The notes below the pieces were generated by a model. The model saw nothing but the letters and a program-made list of their open reading frames with translations, was not told the origin of the DNA and did no database searches. A DNA stretch of 34,200 bases from Oscillatoriales cyanobacterium (GTDB lineage Bacteria; Cyanobacteriota; Cyanobacteriia; Cyanobacteriales; Microcoleaceae). The position numbers and the translations under genes were made by a program. Location of the stretch: contig RDYN01000099.1 in NCBI GenBank assembly GCA_004293365.1, positions 1 through 34,200 of the forward strand, in the 5' to 3' direction. Below, one piece after another: positions 6,552-14,972 of the stretch (position 1 is its first letter; each line of letters starts with the position of its first letter).

Positions 6552-7052
6552 TGCCGCTCCGAATTGTCGGGATTACAGGTAGGGTGTGTTCTGGCGAGGT
6601 TGAGGAACCTGGGCTGCTGCCAACCGTTTTGTAAGTACATTAATTTCTCAAAGCAATTCTGACAAAAGTTGTTGCTGAGAACTTAACAACAGCACAGGTA
6701 CGGCATTGCGTTTCTCTTTCATCATCCTCAAATTTTTCTAAGATTTGCTCATGCTAGGGATATAAATAAGGTTTCTTTTTTTTCAGCCCGCAGGTATATG
6801 CAAAGGCGTCGCCTGAGGTTAAAAAAAAGTTTGTTTGTTGGTGGGCTGCCGAAAGCGAAGTGAAGCAGGCGGACGGGGCGAGTCGGAAACCCAAAGCAGC
6901 ACTGGCGAGGGAAAGGAGGCGGGATTTAATTGCGCCGGAGTGCTTGTCCCAGATGCGGGCAATTTTGTTGTGGAAATTCTGGAGATGTCGATCGCACTGC
7001 TGTATTAATAATTAACCGAGATAGAAAGCCGCCGAAGCTTTTGAGAATTTTT
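6552..7052. other. Intergenic stretch without a convincing gene
   Basis: These 500 bases separate the divergent lipoprotein and pentapeptide-repeat genes. They are A/T-rich around 6700-6840 and include two oligo-A/T tracts (near 6777 and 6822) around a GGCGTCGCC palindrome. The sequence from 6930 is an in-frame extension of the next gene, but its text (CPRCGQFCCGN) and lack of signals argue against translation. Promoters of both genes are expected here, but no clear -35/-10 pair was found. Confidence 0.4.
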
Positions 7053-7571
7053 ATGAAAATCCCAAATATAATTACTGCTGGATTGTCGATCGCCCTTTTA
7101 TTAGCTGCAACCAAATACATACCTGATTTAAACAAGCAAAACCAAGTCAAGCAATTGCTGGAGACCAAACAGTGTCCCGAATGCAATCTCAGCAATGTCA
7201 ACTTGAAGGGAATGGACTTGCAAGGATTTAACTTGCAGGGAGCCAACCTAGAAGGTGCTAACTTATCAGGAGCAAAATTGGCGAATGCCAACTTAAAAAA
7301 TGCTAACTTGAATAAAGCCAACCTGACAGGTTCTGATTTGGGATGTAGCGGCATAACTTTCAATCTTGATACTAACGGTCAAGCAGCAAATATGGATTTT
7401 AAGGTAAGTGCAGTTCCCGAAAAAAATAACCCAGAAAATGGAATAGTTGGTTTTAACATGAAATCAACAGATAGAGGAGCCACAATGCGTTTCAATCTTC
7501 CGGGATGCGCGGATTTCGAGAATGCTACAATGCAGGAAACTAAAATGCCAGATGGCAAAATTAACCATTAG
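7053..7571 (+). CDS. Pentapeptide-repeat protein with an N-terminal membrane anchor
   Basis: The start at 7053 (MKIPNIITAGLSIALLLAAT) gives a hydrophobic N-terminal helix that could be a signal anchor or signal peptide; the frame extends upstream without a good start. Residues about 45-95 hold around ten A(N/D)LXX units, for example NLQGANLEGANLSGAKLANA, which form a right-handed quadrilateral beta-helix in this family. Two Cys (CPEC) precede the repeat. The C-terminal 75 residues are unlike the repeat and contain a final Cys. Pentapeptide proteins are abundant in cyanobacteria and mostly of unknown role. The gene is followed by mobile palindromes, not by a typical terminator. Confidence 0.8.
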   Translation: MKIPNIITAGLSIALLLAATKYIPDLNKQNQVKQLLETKQCPECNLSNVNLKGMDLQGFNLQGANLEGANLSGAKLANANLKNANLNKANLTGSDLGCSGITFNLDTNGQAANMDFKVSAVPEKNNPENGIVGFNMKSTDRGATMRFNLPGCADFENATMQETKMPDGKINH

Positions 7572-7593
7572 TTCCCGCAAATATAGCGGTCAG

Positions 7594-7725
7594 TTTGTAG
7601 TGAGGACTTTAGTCCTCTCTCTGGGTTAAAGAAGGACTAAAGTCCTCACTACTAACCTAAATTTTTAATTGTTCACCAGAGCGGGTTGAAGAAGGACTAA
7701 AGTCCTGACTACTAACCTAAAAATT
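7594..7725. repeat. GGACTAAAGTCC palindromic repeat cluster, copy 1
   Basis: Two inverted-repeat units carry the core GTAGTGAGGACTTTAGTCC and its complement AGGACTAAAGTCCTCACTAC, the second with a C>G change. The same family appears at 30262-30322 and 34046-34200. Each unit can form a long hairpin. No ORF is present. Confidence 0.8.
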
Positions 7726-7751
7726 CAATTATTAACCTTTGTTGAGTTCAA

Positions 7752-7788
7752 ACAAAAAACCGCCGCCTGTTATTCAGGCGGCGGTTTG
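7752..7788 (-). terminator. Rho-independent terminator of the 40-aa gene
   Basis: The stem AAACCGCCGCC/GGCGGCGGTTT encloses a TGAATAACA-type loop and is followed on the minus strand by a run of T. It begins about 28 bases after the stop of the minus-strand small gene. Confidence 0.85.
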
Positions 7789-7815
7789 GTTCAAGCAACT
7801 AATTACCAGCTAAAA

Positions 7816-7938
7816 TTAGTGAGCAGAACCGTTACCGTGATACTTGTCAGTATCGTAGAAGCCGTTTTTTGTACCGAAGAACAAACAGCACAGGGTGAAA
7901 ACTGCTGTCAAGACTGCTAAAACTAACTTAACGTCCAT
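7816..7938 (-). CDS. Small single-span membrane protein, 40 aa
   Basis: A perfect AGGAGA ribosome site lies 8 bases before the ATG, and a strong terminator follows the stop, so this 40-residue ORF is well supported. The protein starts MDVKLVLAVLTAVFTLCCLF, one transmembrane helix, then FGTKNGFYDTDKYHGNGSAH. Small single-helix proteins in cyanobacteria often belong to photosystems or other thylakoid complexes. I cannot assign this one to a named subunit. The start codon is only 20 bases from the divergent glycosylase start, so the promoter must overlap the neighbouring gene. Confidence 0.75.
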   Translation of the reverse strand: MDVKLVLAVLTAVFTLCCLFFGTKNGFYDTDKYHGNGSAH

Positions 7939-7958
7939 AATTTACTGTCTCCTGTTGA

Positions 7959-8570
7959 ATGAGTGCAAATACTCAGATTGTAGAATCTTTTTGGCTGGCG
8001 CGGCCATCTACAAGCGTAGCGCCTGATTTGTTGGGGTGTACTCTGGTGCGCCAGTTTCCTGACGGCGAGACGATTCGGGGAATGATTGTGGAAACAGAAG
8101 CTTACGCCCCGGGAGATCCTGCTTGTCACGCTTACCGACAGCAGACTCCTCGCAATCAGGCGATGTTCGGGCGTGCGGGCATCGGCTACGTTTACTTGAT
8201 TTACGGGATGTATCACTGTTTTAACGTGGTGACGGATGCGGAGGGAGTGGGTAGCGCTGTGCTGGTGCGAGCTTTGCAGCTAGATGCGCCTCCCGTCAAG
8301 TTTGCTGCAATTCCCGAAAAAAAGCAGTTGCGCCTCGCCGCCGGGCCCGGGAAGCTGTGTAAGGTGCTTGAGATCGATCGAACTTTTAGCGGTTTACCCT
8401 TGGATGGAGGCCAAGCGCTGCGGTTGGAAAACCGGAGCGAAGACTTTCAGCAAGCCGTGGAGGAGGGTACAATAAATTTTGTGCAAACTACGCGGATCGG
8501 GATTACTAAAGGGATTGATTTGCCTTGGCGGTGGTATTTGGGGAACTGTGCGGCCGTGTCGCAACTCTAG
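7959..8570 (+). CDS. 3-methyladenine DNA glycosylase, AAG (MPG) family
   Basis: The AAG family removes alkylated purines such as 3-methyladenine and hypoxanthine as the first step of base excision repair. The sequence has the family signature in order: FWLARPSTSVAPDLLG near residues 11-26, IVETEAYAPGDPACHA from 43 with the catalytic Glu expected at about E47, then QTPRNQAMF and YVYLIYGMYHCFNV. The later GVGSAVLVRALQ matches the substrate-pocket region. The length of 203 aa is normal for the bacterial form. No Shine-Dalgarno is visible at the ATG, but the family alignment supports a start near here. The gene diverges from the 40-aa membrane protein and precedes a small conserved ORF. Confidence 0.93.
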   Translation: MSANTQIVESFWLARPSTSVAPDLLGCTLVRQFPDGETIRGMIVETEAYAPGDPACHAYRQQTPRNQAMFGRAGIGYVYLIYGMYHCFNVVTDAEGVGSAVLVRALQLDAPPVKFAAIPEKKQLRLAAGPGKLCKVLEIDRTFSGLPLDGGQALRLENRSEDFQQAVEEGTINFVQTTRIGITKGIDLPWRWYLGNCAAVSQL

Positions 8571-8620
8571 TAATGTCAAAGGTGTCAGTGTAAATTTGGT
8601 AGCTTAAACTTAGTGAAATT

Positions 8621-8920
8621 ATGGCTTACTCTTCTGAAAACCCGATCGTACAACTGAAAAAATGCCTGACACTCGCTCAGGATGTTGGGAGTCACGCCGA
8701 AGCTAACCGAGCTTTCGAGCAATTGTGCGGGATTATAGATGCTGAAAATCCGATGGCGGCACAACTTTTGGAGATGTTGTGGGAAGACGCAATCATGGCC
8801 AGACGTTCTGCTTTATTTTGGCAGCAGATGAGTGAGGTTGAGAAAGATATGGCTAATAGAATGATGGAAAACATGACGCAGATGCGGCAAAATTATTTGC
8901 GATTGATGCAGGAAATGTAG
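8621..8920 (+). CDS. Conserved-looking 99-aa helical protein of unknown function
   Basis: The protein is almost entirely alpha-helical, with many Met and charged residues (MSEVEKDMANRMMENMTQMR) and possibly a coiled coil over the last 45 residues. One or two Cys are present, with no signal or membrane segment. It starts 50 bases after the glycosylase stop on the same strand, so the two may be co-transcribed. I do not know a function for it. Confidence 0.65.
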   Translation: MAYSSENPIVQLKKCLTLAQDVGSHAEANRAFEQLCGIIDAENPMAAQLLEMLWEDAIMARRSALFWQQMSEVEKDMANRMMENMTQMRQNYLRLMQEM

Positions 8921-8925
8921 GATTT

Positions 8926-8987
8926 GGGGAATGGAGAATGGGGAATGGAGAAATCGAGACTCAACTCTGACGGGGTAACAACCCCGT
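8926..8987. repeat. GGGAATGGAGAAT tandem repeat followed by a small hairpin
   Basis: From 8926 to 8953 the unit GGGAATGGAGAAT is repeated about twice. A 7-bp hairpin ACGGGGT/ACCCCGT follows at 8970-8987 without a T run. It lies between two convergent genes and could attenuate transcription, but it is not a canonical terminator. Confidence 0.5.
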
Positions 8988-9016
8988 TAGCTTGAGCATC
9001 TTTTCCCCGGTTTTTT

Positions 9017-11383
9017 CTAGCTGAGCGAGGAATCAAGGGGTAAAAATAGGTTGTTTTCGATGTGCGATCGGATTTCTACGGAGACATTGCTAATAGCTAG
9101 ACATTCCCAAAGTAGTTTATTAGCTTCATAATACTGCTTGAGTAGTTTTATTTGCTCCTTGTTAAACTGCCAATCATGACCAATATTACGATACTTTATC
9201 ATCATATTTCTTAATTGCTTAATCCAAATGAAGCGGTGAGATTTCCATCTTTGCTGGCGGCGATCAAAATCAGCTTCTGGCTCAAGAATACAGTCTTTAA
9301 GTTCTTGCAATTTACACTGTAATTCTGGGTTTATGGTACTATGAATAAGATGGTTGAGGTGATTAACTAAGTCAAGGTCTAAGGGTATGTTGAAGAAGGA
9401 GTAAGCACCAGAAGAAATAGAGTTATAGAAATTCTCAAAGCGTAAAGCGTCGTAGAAGTTCAAGTCGAGGTGGTCATTAATATTGGGGTCGAGATTGTCG
9501 TTAATAGCGGGGTCGATAGCGTAAGCTAGTGTATTCTCATCTACGGTATAAACGGAATTGCGACCGTCGAGTTCTAAAGCCAGGTCAAAGTAAAGAGATC
9601 GAATACTTGCTAATTTATACCGAAGATTTTCAACTTCTTTAACCTGAGTAGATTTGTCATCTAACCATTGAAGAAAATCCTGAAATATCTGATTTTTTAG
9701 TAAGCTATCAATCGATTGTTTGATCGACCGTAACAGATCGTCGGCAGGCATCAACATCTCAGCCACTAGCAAAAACACTTCTCGCCAGCGTGGTTCAGTA
9801 ATATGAATGATAAGTTGGCTTAAAGGCTGTTTAGAATTTACGAATTCTTCGGCAGTCAAATACTCTTGAAAAGTTTGATGGGAAAAAGCATATTGTCTCC
9901 ATCCCTTTTTTATAATAAGACCAGATAAAACTTCAGTATTGGATAAAGTTTGAGGAAAATTCGCAATAATTGGCGAAATTTCCGCTTCTTCAAAAGAAGA
10001 CTTGCCAGTCTCAAAGGTTATAGCTGCTATACGTCTTAAGACAGTTTTTAATTCAAGTACATCTATGTGTAAACGCTCATTAAATTGATTCCAATTTTTC
10101 AGCAATAAATCTATTGCTTCTCTGTAAAGGTCAACTCTTTTAGACGGCAAATCTCCTCTTTCTTGGAAAATCAGACAAATCAGATGGAGTAACAGAGGCG
10201 TATCGGTCAGTTCTAGGATTCGCTGATTTTCTGGCCGATCAAGCTTTTTAATTAAGTCATTTGCTTTGACCGATCGTTGTTGTGCAATCACTACAACTTC
10301 ATCAAACCATTTTTCAATAAAATAGTCTCTCTGAGTTCTGTCAAAATCGGCTATTTTAACAAAAATAAACCGAGCAAAGTTTTTAGATTGATATGCTTTA
10401 AACTCTTTTCGGCAACTTATTATAAAGCGATTTCGCGTATATGGATCACCAATTAAGTTGTTAACATAACTAATTTTTTCTTCTAGAACTTCATCTAAAC
10501 CATCAAGCAAAAATAACATTCTGCCGTGACTCAGTAAACTTTCAAGTTCTTGTTTAAAAACATTACTACGACAATATTTTTTGTAAATGTATCCTAATAT
10601 ATCAATTTCCTCAGTATGCTTGACATTTTCAACCAAAGTTTTCAGACTGATAAAAACGGGTACTAACTTGGGTTTAAACTCTATTTCATCACAATGAAGC
10701 GCAATGTACTGTAGTAATGTAGTTTTACCTGCTCCCGGTTTACCCAACATAATTAACTGGGGATTTCTTAACACTACCTTTTCCCATGATTCCCGTTCCT
10801 GACTGAACCCACTCGAATCATAATCTTGGGATTCATTAACCTCGGTCTGAACGTACATACTGCTGAGATTACTCGACCCCATAGGTCTATTAATGAGCGG
10901 GTTGAATGTGCATAAGTTTGCACACTCGCCTTGGATCGTTTCGTTGAAATGCGATCGCACCTTCTGCACCAGGGCCTCTATATCCTCTGAAGGAGAAGAG
11001 GCGATCGCCTTCTCACCATCAACTGCATCAAATACTTGTATTTTGTATCCAGTTTGTTCCAACCATTCAGGAATATCCCGCCAATTTTTTAGCGTATTGA
11101 GTGGTCGTTTGGTCAGTTGTTTGACATACGGGTATATTGTGCTACATAGGTCAGATTCCACTCCTCTAGCACTTTTATGTAGCTTTTCAGCCATTTCAGC
11201 AGGACTATAACCACAAAGTAATCCACGCAGATGTTTTTTTTCTGTCTCTGTGAGTCCCCGTCTCTTGTGAGGCGCAAACTCTCGCTTGGCAACGGCTAAG
11301 TCTTTGTATAACTTTTGCAGATCCCAATTAGTTCCGGCTTCGGCAAATAACTCTTCGGATGAATTTGGAGTGCGTACCATCAT
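9017..11383 (-). CDS. NACHT-domain STAND ATPase with N-terminal HTH-like region
   Basis: STAND proteins of the NACHT class are signal-activated ATPases; several bacterial ones defend against phage. Residues about 43-90 (LTETEKKHLRGLLCGYSPAE onward) look like the helix-turn-helix-type region often found at the front of cyanobacterial NACHT proteins. The NACHT domain follows, with Walker A GKPGAGKTT near 214-222, Walker B FLLDGLDEV near 291-299 and sensor-like IISCRKEF. The C-terminal 280 residues are helical and lack obvious WD40 or TPR repeats, so the ligand sensor is not identifiable. I prefer the ATG at 11383 over the GTG at 11389; no ribosome site decides it. It is divergent from a 73-aa ORF 117 bases away. 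Confidence 0.85.
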   Translation of the reverse strand: MMVRTPNSSEELFAEAGTNWDLQKLYKDLAVAKREFAPHKRRGLTETEKKHLRGLLCGYSPAEMAEKLHKSARGVESDLCSTIYPYVKQLTKRPLNTLKNWRDIPEWLEQTGYKIQVFDAVDGEKAIASSPSEDIEALVQKVRSHFNETIQGECANLCTFNPLINRPMGSSNLSSMYVQTEVNESQDYDSSGFSQERESWEKVVLRNPQLIMLGKPGAGKTTLLQYIALHCDEIEFKPKLVPVFISLKTLVENVKHTEEIDILGYIYKKYCRSNVFKQELESLLSHGRMLFLLDGLDEVLEEKISYVNNLIGDPYTRNRFIISCRKEFKAYQSKNFARFIFVKIADFDRTQRDYFIEKWFDEVVVIAQQRSVKANDLIKKLDRPENQRILELTDTPLLLHLICLIFQERGDLPSKRVDLYREAIDLLLKNWNQFNERLHIDVLELKTVLRRIAAITFETGKSSFEEAEISPIIANFPQTLSNTEVLSGLIIKKGWRQYAFSHQTFQEYLTAEEFVNSKQPLSQLIIHITEPRWREVFLLVAEMLMPADDLLRSIKQSIDSLLKNQIFQDFLQWLDDKSTQVKEVENLRYKLASIRSLYFDLALELDGRNSVYTVDENTLAYAIDPAINDNLDPNINDHLDLNFYDALRFENFYNSISSGAYSFFNIPLDLDLVNHLNHLIHSTINPELQCKLQELKDCILEPEADFDRRQQRWKSHRFIWIKQLRNMMIKYRNIGHDWQFNKEQIKLLKQYYEANKLLWECLAISNVSVEIRSHIENNLFLPLDSSLS

Positions 11384-11500
11384 TACCACACGATCGAGTC
11401 CCTAACAGATAATCCTAACAAACTTCCTAACCTTTGTTTGGAACCGACTCGCTATGGGAGTGTAAAGCTATAGATGTAGTGATTCAAAAGTCTAAAAGAT

Positions 11501-11722
11501 ATGACCAAACAGCAATCCAACCATCAACAACTATCTCTTTGCATAGACAAGCCTATCTCTACCTTGATCAAAGACCTCAAGGTGTCTCGCCATCCAGTCG
11601 TTATTGATGCTACCAACAAACTTGAAGAAGCCCTAGGCCTCTTGCAATATATCCAGGATGCTGGAGTAGTCAAATCGACGAAAACAAAAACAGCTATCTA
11701 CGAACTCCTGACCAAGGTTTAA
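11501..11722 (+). CDS. Unrecognised 73-aa protein divergent from the NACHT gene
   Basis: The protein is soluble and helical, with a Lys-rich middle (ISTLIKDLKVSRHPVVIDAT) and a C-terminal helix ending in AIYELLTKV. No known motif is found. It has no good Shine-Dalgarno. Because it is divergent from the NACHT ATPase with a short shared gap, it might be a partner or regulator, but neighbourhood is the only support. Two palindromes follow it. Confidence 0.5.
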   Translation: MTKQQSNHQQLSLCIDKPISTLIKDLKVSRHPVVIDATNKLEEALGLLQYIQDAGVVKSTKTKTAIYELLTKV

Positions 11723-11736
11723 CGACACTCGCGTCA

Positions 11737-11815
11737 TATAGTGGGGTCTGCATCTTGCTAGCCCCACTCTATACAGGACTTATGCAGGCACACTACATAT
11801 AGTGTTCCTGCATAA
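11737..11815. repeat. Two palindromes in the gap before the GH57 gene
   Basis: The first, 11737-11773, pairs TATAGTGGGG with CCCCACTCTATA (one bulged C) around a 15-base loop. The second, 11780-11815, pairs TTATGCAGGCACACTA with TAGTGTTCCTGCATAA with one mismatch. Neither is followed by a T run. They could form a bidirectional terminator between the convergent 73-aa and GH57 genes, or be mobile palindromes. Confidence 0.5.
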
Positions 11816-11872
11816 ATACGAACGCTAATAATTGATCCAAGCTATTTGCCCGATCGCAATTATCAACTTTGC

Positions 11873-13369
11873 CTACTTCATTAAAGCAGCGCCGCGGTTG
11901 TAAAGTTCCCGGGCGTAATCAGTCCAAGTTCCCTGTCCCCAATAGCGGAAACAGCTTGTTTGTACCAGCAAGTTGTAAAGCAAAGCTTGCTGGTATTCAA
12001 ACTGCTTGGTAACAGCAGCATCTTGCTGCACCAGCGGATCGTATTTTTGGTGAAATGCTGCGCTGAGTTGATTCATCGGTTCTAAAACGTTTTCGTAGCC
12101 TTTCACCCAACTTAAATCGTTAGTCCAAGATGCACCATCCATGTGAAAATTGTGGTCTGTTTGCTTGAGTTGGGCGATCGCACTTTCCACATTTTCCGGC
12201 GTCGCACTATCCGGATCGACTTGCTGCCAAATCTTGTGCTGGTTAATCCCCTGACAAACAGGATAATCATCAGGATTGACGCCCGCCGCCTCAATCATCT
12301 CCAAATATTCAGTCCCGTTTAAACCGACAACACCGGATTTTCCGCCACCTTGTTCGCGGTTTTCATGCCAAGCTTTAACAAAAGCGCTGGGAAATTCATT
12401 CATCATCACGCCGCCATTTTCGCCATCAGCAATTTGAGTCACCAAAGAAGGAACTGTGACGTTGCCAATTTGCTGTTTGTTGCGGACTTTCGCTTCGTAA
12501 TAAGGCTGCATTTGACCGACCAACTTTGTATCGGAACCTTGGGTTTTAATCAAAGCCGTGATGCTGATTGTTTCACCGCGAGAATTGCGGGCTTGCAAAC
12601 GGTTGGGAATGTATTTTTGGTCTTGGGACAATCCCGAACCGTCGATATTTTCTACAGAATGTTCCTGCACCATCAGCCAGCGGTAGCCGCATTCTTTCAA
12701 AGCTTTGATGTATTCGTACAGTGTATCGGGGTGATTGGGGAAGTGCATTTCTGGAGGCGAAAAACCTTTAACGCGCTTCAGGGCATCTATGCCAAAAATG
12801 GATGCAAAATGATGTTGCCATGCTTGAATTTGGAGTTTAATGTCGGGGATTGGAGTTGAGGGAATGACGGCGTGACTCCACATTGTCCCCAGCCATTCTA
12901 CGTGGGGTTGGTATTCAGGTTCGCAGGTAATTCGTTTGAGATTGTTGAAGATATCATCGCGTCCCATTTGGCGCAATCCCCACAATAAATTGCCCGAATA
13001 GTCGAGCATAATTCGCGGGTTGCAGCCTTCGGCAATCAGTTGGGGAATGAATTCGCCCATGCGGGAATAGCACCAAGCAAAGACTCCGGCATTGTGGTTG
13101 TCTCCTTGGTTTGAATGTTCAAACATATGCTGGAGATTGCAGATTAGTTCGCCGTTTGCACCTGCTGGAATTGTGGGTTGGTGCATATGCAGGGCGCAGG
13201 CAAATCCGCCTTGAATGTTTTCGAGGCGCAGATTTGTCTTAGGTAAAAAGACTGGTTCGTTGCTGTTGGCTGCGGCACTGATTTCTGCTTCGGAACCGCA
13301 AATGTTGGGCAATCCGGAGCGAAGTTCTTCTAAAACGGGTGGATTGGGGGATGGTGCGATCGCAGACAT
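11873..13369 (-). CDS. Glycoside hydrolase family 57-type protein, 498 aa
   Basis: GH57 enzymes act on alpha-glucans such as starch and glycogen. The family signature HMHQP is at residues 61-65, a motif with a carboxylate (GFSPPEMHFP, E207) follows the TMWSHAVIP segment, and the later DGENGGVMMNEFP near 315 matches the conserved acid-containing block. The length fits the shorter cyanobacterial GH57 proteins. The first 45 residues are Pro/Ala/Asn-rich and have no typical signal peptide. The substrate is not determined by sequence reading. A glycogen synthase gene (glgA2) lies about 9 kb away, but they are not in one operon. Confidence 0.85.
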   Translation of the reverse strand: MSAIAPSPNPPVLEELRSGLPNICGSEAEISAAANSNEPVFLPKTNLRLENIQGGFACALHMHQPTIPAGANGELICNLQHMFEHSNQGDNHNAGVFAWCYSRMGEFIPQLIAEGCNPRIMLDYSGNLLWGLRQMGRDDIFNNLKRITCEPEYQPHVEWLGTMWSHAVIPSTPIPDIKLQIQAWQHHFASIFGIDALKRVKGFSPPEMHFPNHPDTLYEYIKALKECGYRWLMVQEHSVENIDGSGLSQDQKYIPNRLQARNSRGETISITALIKTQGSDTKLVGQMQPYYEAKVRNKQQIGNVTVPSLVTQIADGENGGVMMNEFPSAFVKAWHENREQGGGKSGVVGLNGTEYLEMIEAAGVNPDDYPVCQGINQHKIWQQVDPDSATPENVESAIAQLKQTDHNFHMDGASWTNDLSWVKGYENVLEPMNQLSAAFHQKYDPLVQQDAAVTKQFEYQQALLYNLLVQTSCFRYWGQGTWTDYARELYNRGAALMK

Positions 13370-13766
13370 AAGTTTTTCTCAAGAATTGTGGAGGAACGCG
13401 GTCTGCTATTTGGTAAGATAGCTATATGCTTTTAGGGTAGCAGAAAAGGTAGCAGATTTAAGTAAGTATCGAAAAGTTAGGAATAATCTTTGAGTTAGTT
13501 ATGCGCTCGATATTCGGAAAAAGACGAGACAAATGGCGATTTGCCTCAAAAAATTGAGTTGACAAAAGCGATCGAATGAGTTAGGTTTTTCGGAATTTGC
13601 CATTTAGTTGCAGATATTTCGACTTGGGCTCACAATGATTGATTAGAAAAACCGCAGATTAAGGCAGATAAACACAGATGCAACGCAGATAAAAGTGTGC
13701 CCTGATTATTGTCAGGTTGCCGTGCGATCGCGCTGAGACTTTGTACCTCTACCTCGCAGATATTTT
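13370..13766. other. Intergenic region with a possible promoter for the DUF928 pseudogene
   Basis: No ORF is supported here. TTGACA at 13559-13564 is followed after 17 bases by TAGGTT (13582-13587), a weak sigma-70-like pair on the plus strand, about 180 bases before the DUF928 ATG. From about 13649 an AACCGCAGATTAAGGCAGAT-type sequence followed by ACACAGATGCAACGCAGAT resembles a dispersed repeat seen in many filamentous cyanobacteria. Confidence 0.35.
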
Positions 13767-14548
13767 ATGAATGCAAAAAAACTGCTCCTACAGCAGGCGG
13801 CGATTAATTTGCTGGTGGCTGCAACCATTGTTCAGCCTGGATTGGACGCTATGCTAGCTGATTCATCGGGGGAAGCGCTTTTGCAGCCGCAGGTACTCGC
13901 ATAGGAGCCGCCTGCGCGGGGTGCACCGGGCGATCGCGGAGATGCAGGCAGCCGCGACGATATTCACCACTTTTTAGCTTTAATTCCGGCTCTAAATTTA
14001 GGATGGACTGCGATCGCACATCCGACTTTTTGGCTGTACTTGCCGACTTTATTTCCCGATGACATTTCCTTTAAGTTTGTGCTGCGGGAGGAAGAAAAGC
14101 AAGAAGTAGTTTTCCGAACATTTTTTCAGCTTGCAAAAACAGCGGGACTTGCGACTTTTTGCTTGCCACCAAATGCACCTCCTCTGGAAGTTGGCAAAAA
14201 ATATCGCTGGGATTTTTTGTGCGGGAATATCTCCCGCTACGGGTGTGTTGAGCGAGTAAAAATGGCACCAGAAATCTTAGTTGAGCTAGAAACTGCATCG
14301 CTGAGGCATCGCGTTTTACTGTTGGCTAAATACGGTTTGTGGTACGACACTATTACTGAATTAGTTGCGCTGCGGGACAAACTTTTGAGTCAATTACAGG
14401 GGAAAATGATTTGCGGTATGAAGCGCTAGCCGAGCTGACTGGATTTGAGAAAATATCTTCTCTGGCAACTTTGGAGGCGGATTGGAATGCTTTATTGCAG
14501 CATCCGTTTGTGCTTTTGAATGGGATTGTTTTAGAGCCGTTTGTTTGA
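13767..14548 (+). pseudogene. Broken DUF928 gene (in-frame TAG plus frameshift)
   Basis: The frame starts with a signal-peptide-like N-terminus (MNAKKLLLQQAAINLLVAAT) and meets TAG at 13902-13904. It then continues in the same frame with PPARGAPGDRG and FLALIPALNLGWTAIAHPTF, then VGKKYRWDF, all typical of the DUF928 family. Near 14400 the frame ends in KMICGMKR. A shift in the G-run restores a family-like ending, GENDLRYEALAELTGFEKIS up to LEADWNALLQHPF. Total length would be about 260 residues, normal for DUF928. The family is a secreted or periplasmic unknown that often sits beside CHAT-type genes, as here. Only 14040-14429 survives as an uninterrupted ATG-started frame. Confidence 0.75.
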
Positions 14549-14642
14549 GGTAGGGATGAATATTAAAATAGGACTTATGCAATCCCAGGAGTAGGGGCTT
14601 TTAAGGGTCATTGGTGTTAATAAACACGTTGCCCCCGCAGCG

Positions 14643-14832
14643 CAGTCCGGCAGGGGTTTAAACCCCTGCCTCATAGCAAAAGTCGGTTGAAACCGACTGT
14701 TAATACTGTTGATTATGAGTGAAGTCATGCTCAATATTAGTCCTCTTTTAGAGGACTTTCGCTGTGAGACAGTCCGGCAGGGGTTTAAACCCCTGCCTCA
14801 TAGCAAAAGTCGGTTGAAACCGACTGTTAATA
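14643..14832. repeat. Directly repeated 63-bp double-palindrome unit
   Basis: A 63-base unit occurs at 14643-14705 and 14770-14832, identical by eye. It holds two palindromes, GGCAGGGGTTTAAACCCCTGCC and AGTCGGTTGAAACCGACT. A partial third copy (GGGGGTTTTCAACCCC) follows near 14851. The whole 14549-14972 gap has no ORF worth calling. Such units look like mobile palindromes, not regulatory sites. Confidence 0.8.
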
Positions 14833-14930
14833 ATGCTTTCACTATGAGACGGGGGTTTTCAACCCCTGTCGGATTCTGGTAACAAACGACAGAATTTAAG
14901 AACGATCGAGAAAACAGCATTAACCAATAA

Positions 14931-14972
14931 TTAACTGTCAACTGTCAACTGTCAATTGTCAACTGTCAACTG
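14931..14972. repeat. TCAACTG heptamer tandem repeat abutting the LamG start codon
   Basis: Six imperfect copies of the heptamer TCAACTG (one with TCAATTG) run directly into the ATG at 14973. Cyanobacterial short tandem repeats of this kind are common between genes. Here the repeat replaces the position where a ribosome binding site should be. The same heptamer recurs at 23935-23976. Confidence 0.8.

Noticed and set aside
6930..7052. Cys-rich N-terminal extension (CPRCGQFCCGN) of the pentapeptide-repeat protein
   Set aside because: A hydrophobic N-terminus begins naturally at the ATG at 7053, and the extension has no ribosome site.
7816..7938. Assignment of the 40-aa membrane protein to a named photosystem subunit
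   Set aside because: Its sequence did not match any small subunit I could recall with confidence.
12350..12859. Plus-strand ORF of 169 aa opposite the GH57 gene
   Set aside because: It lies entirely within a well-supported coding gene on the other strand and has no recognisable motif.
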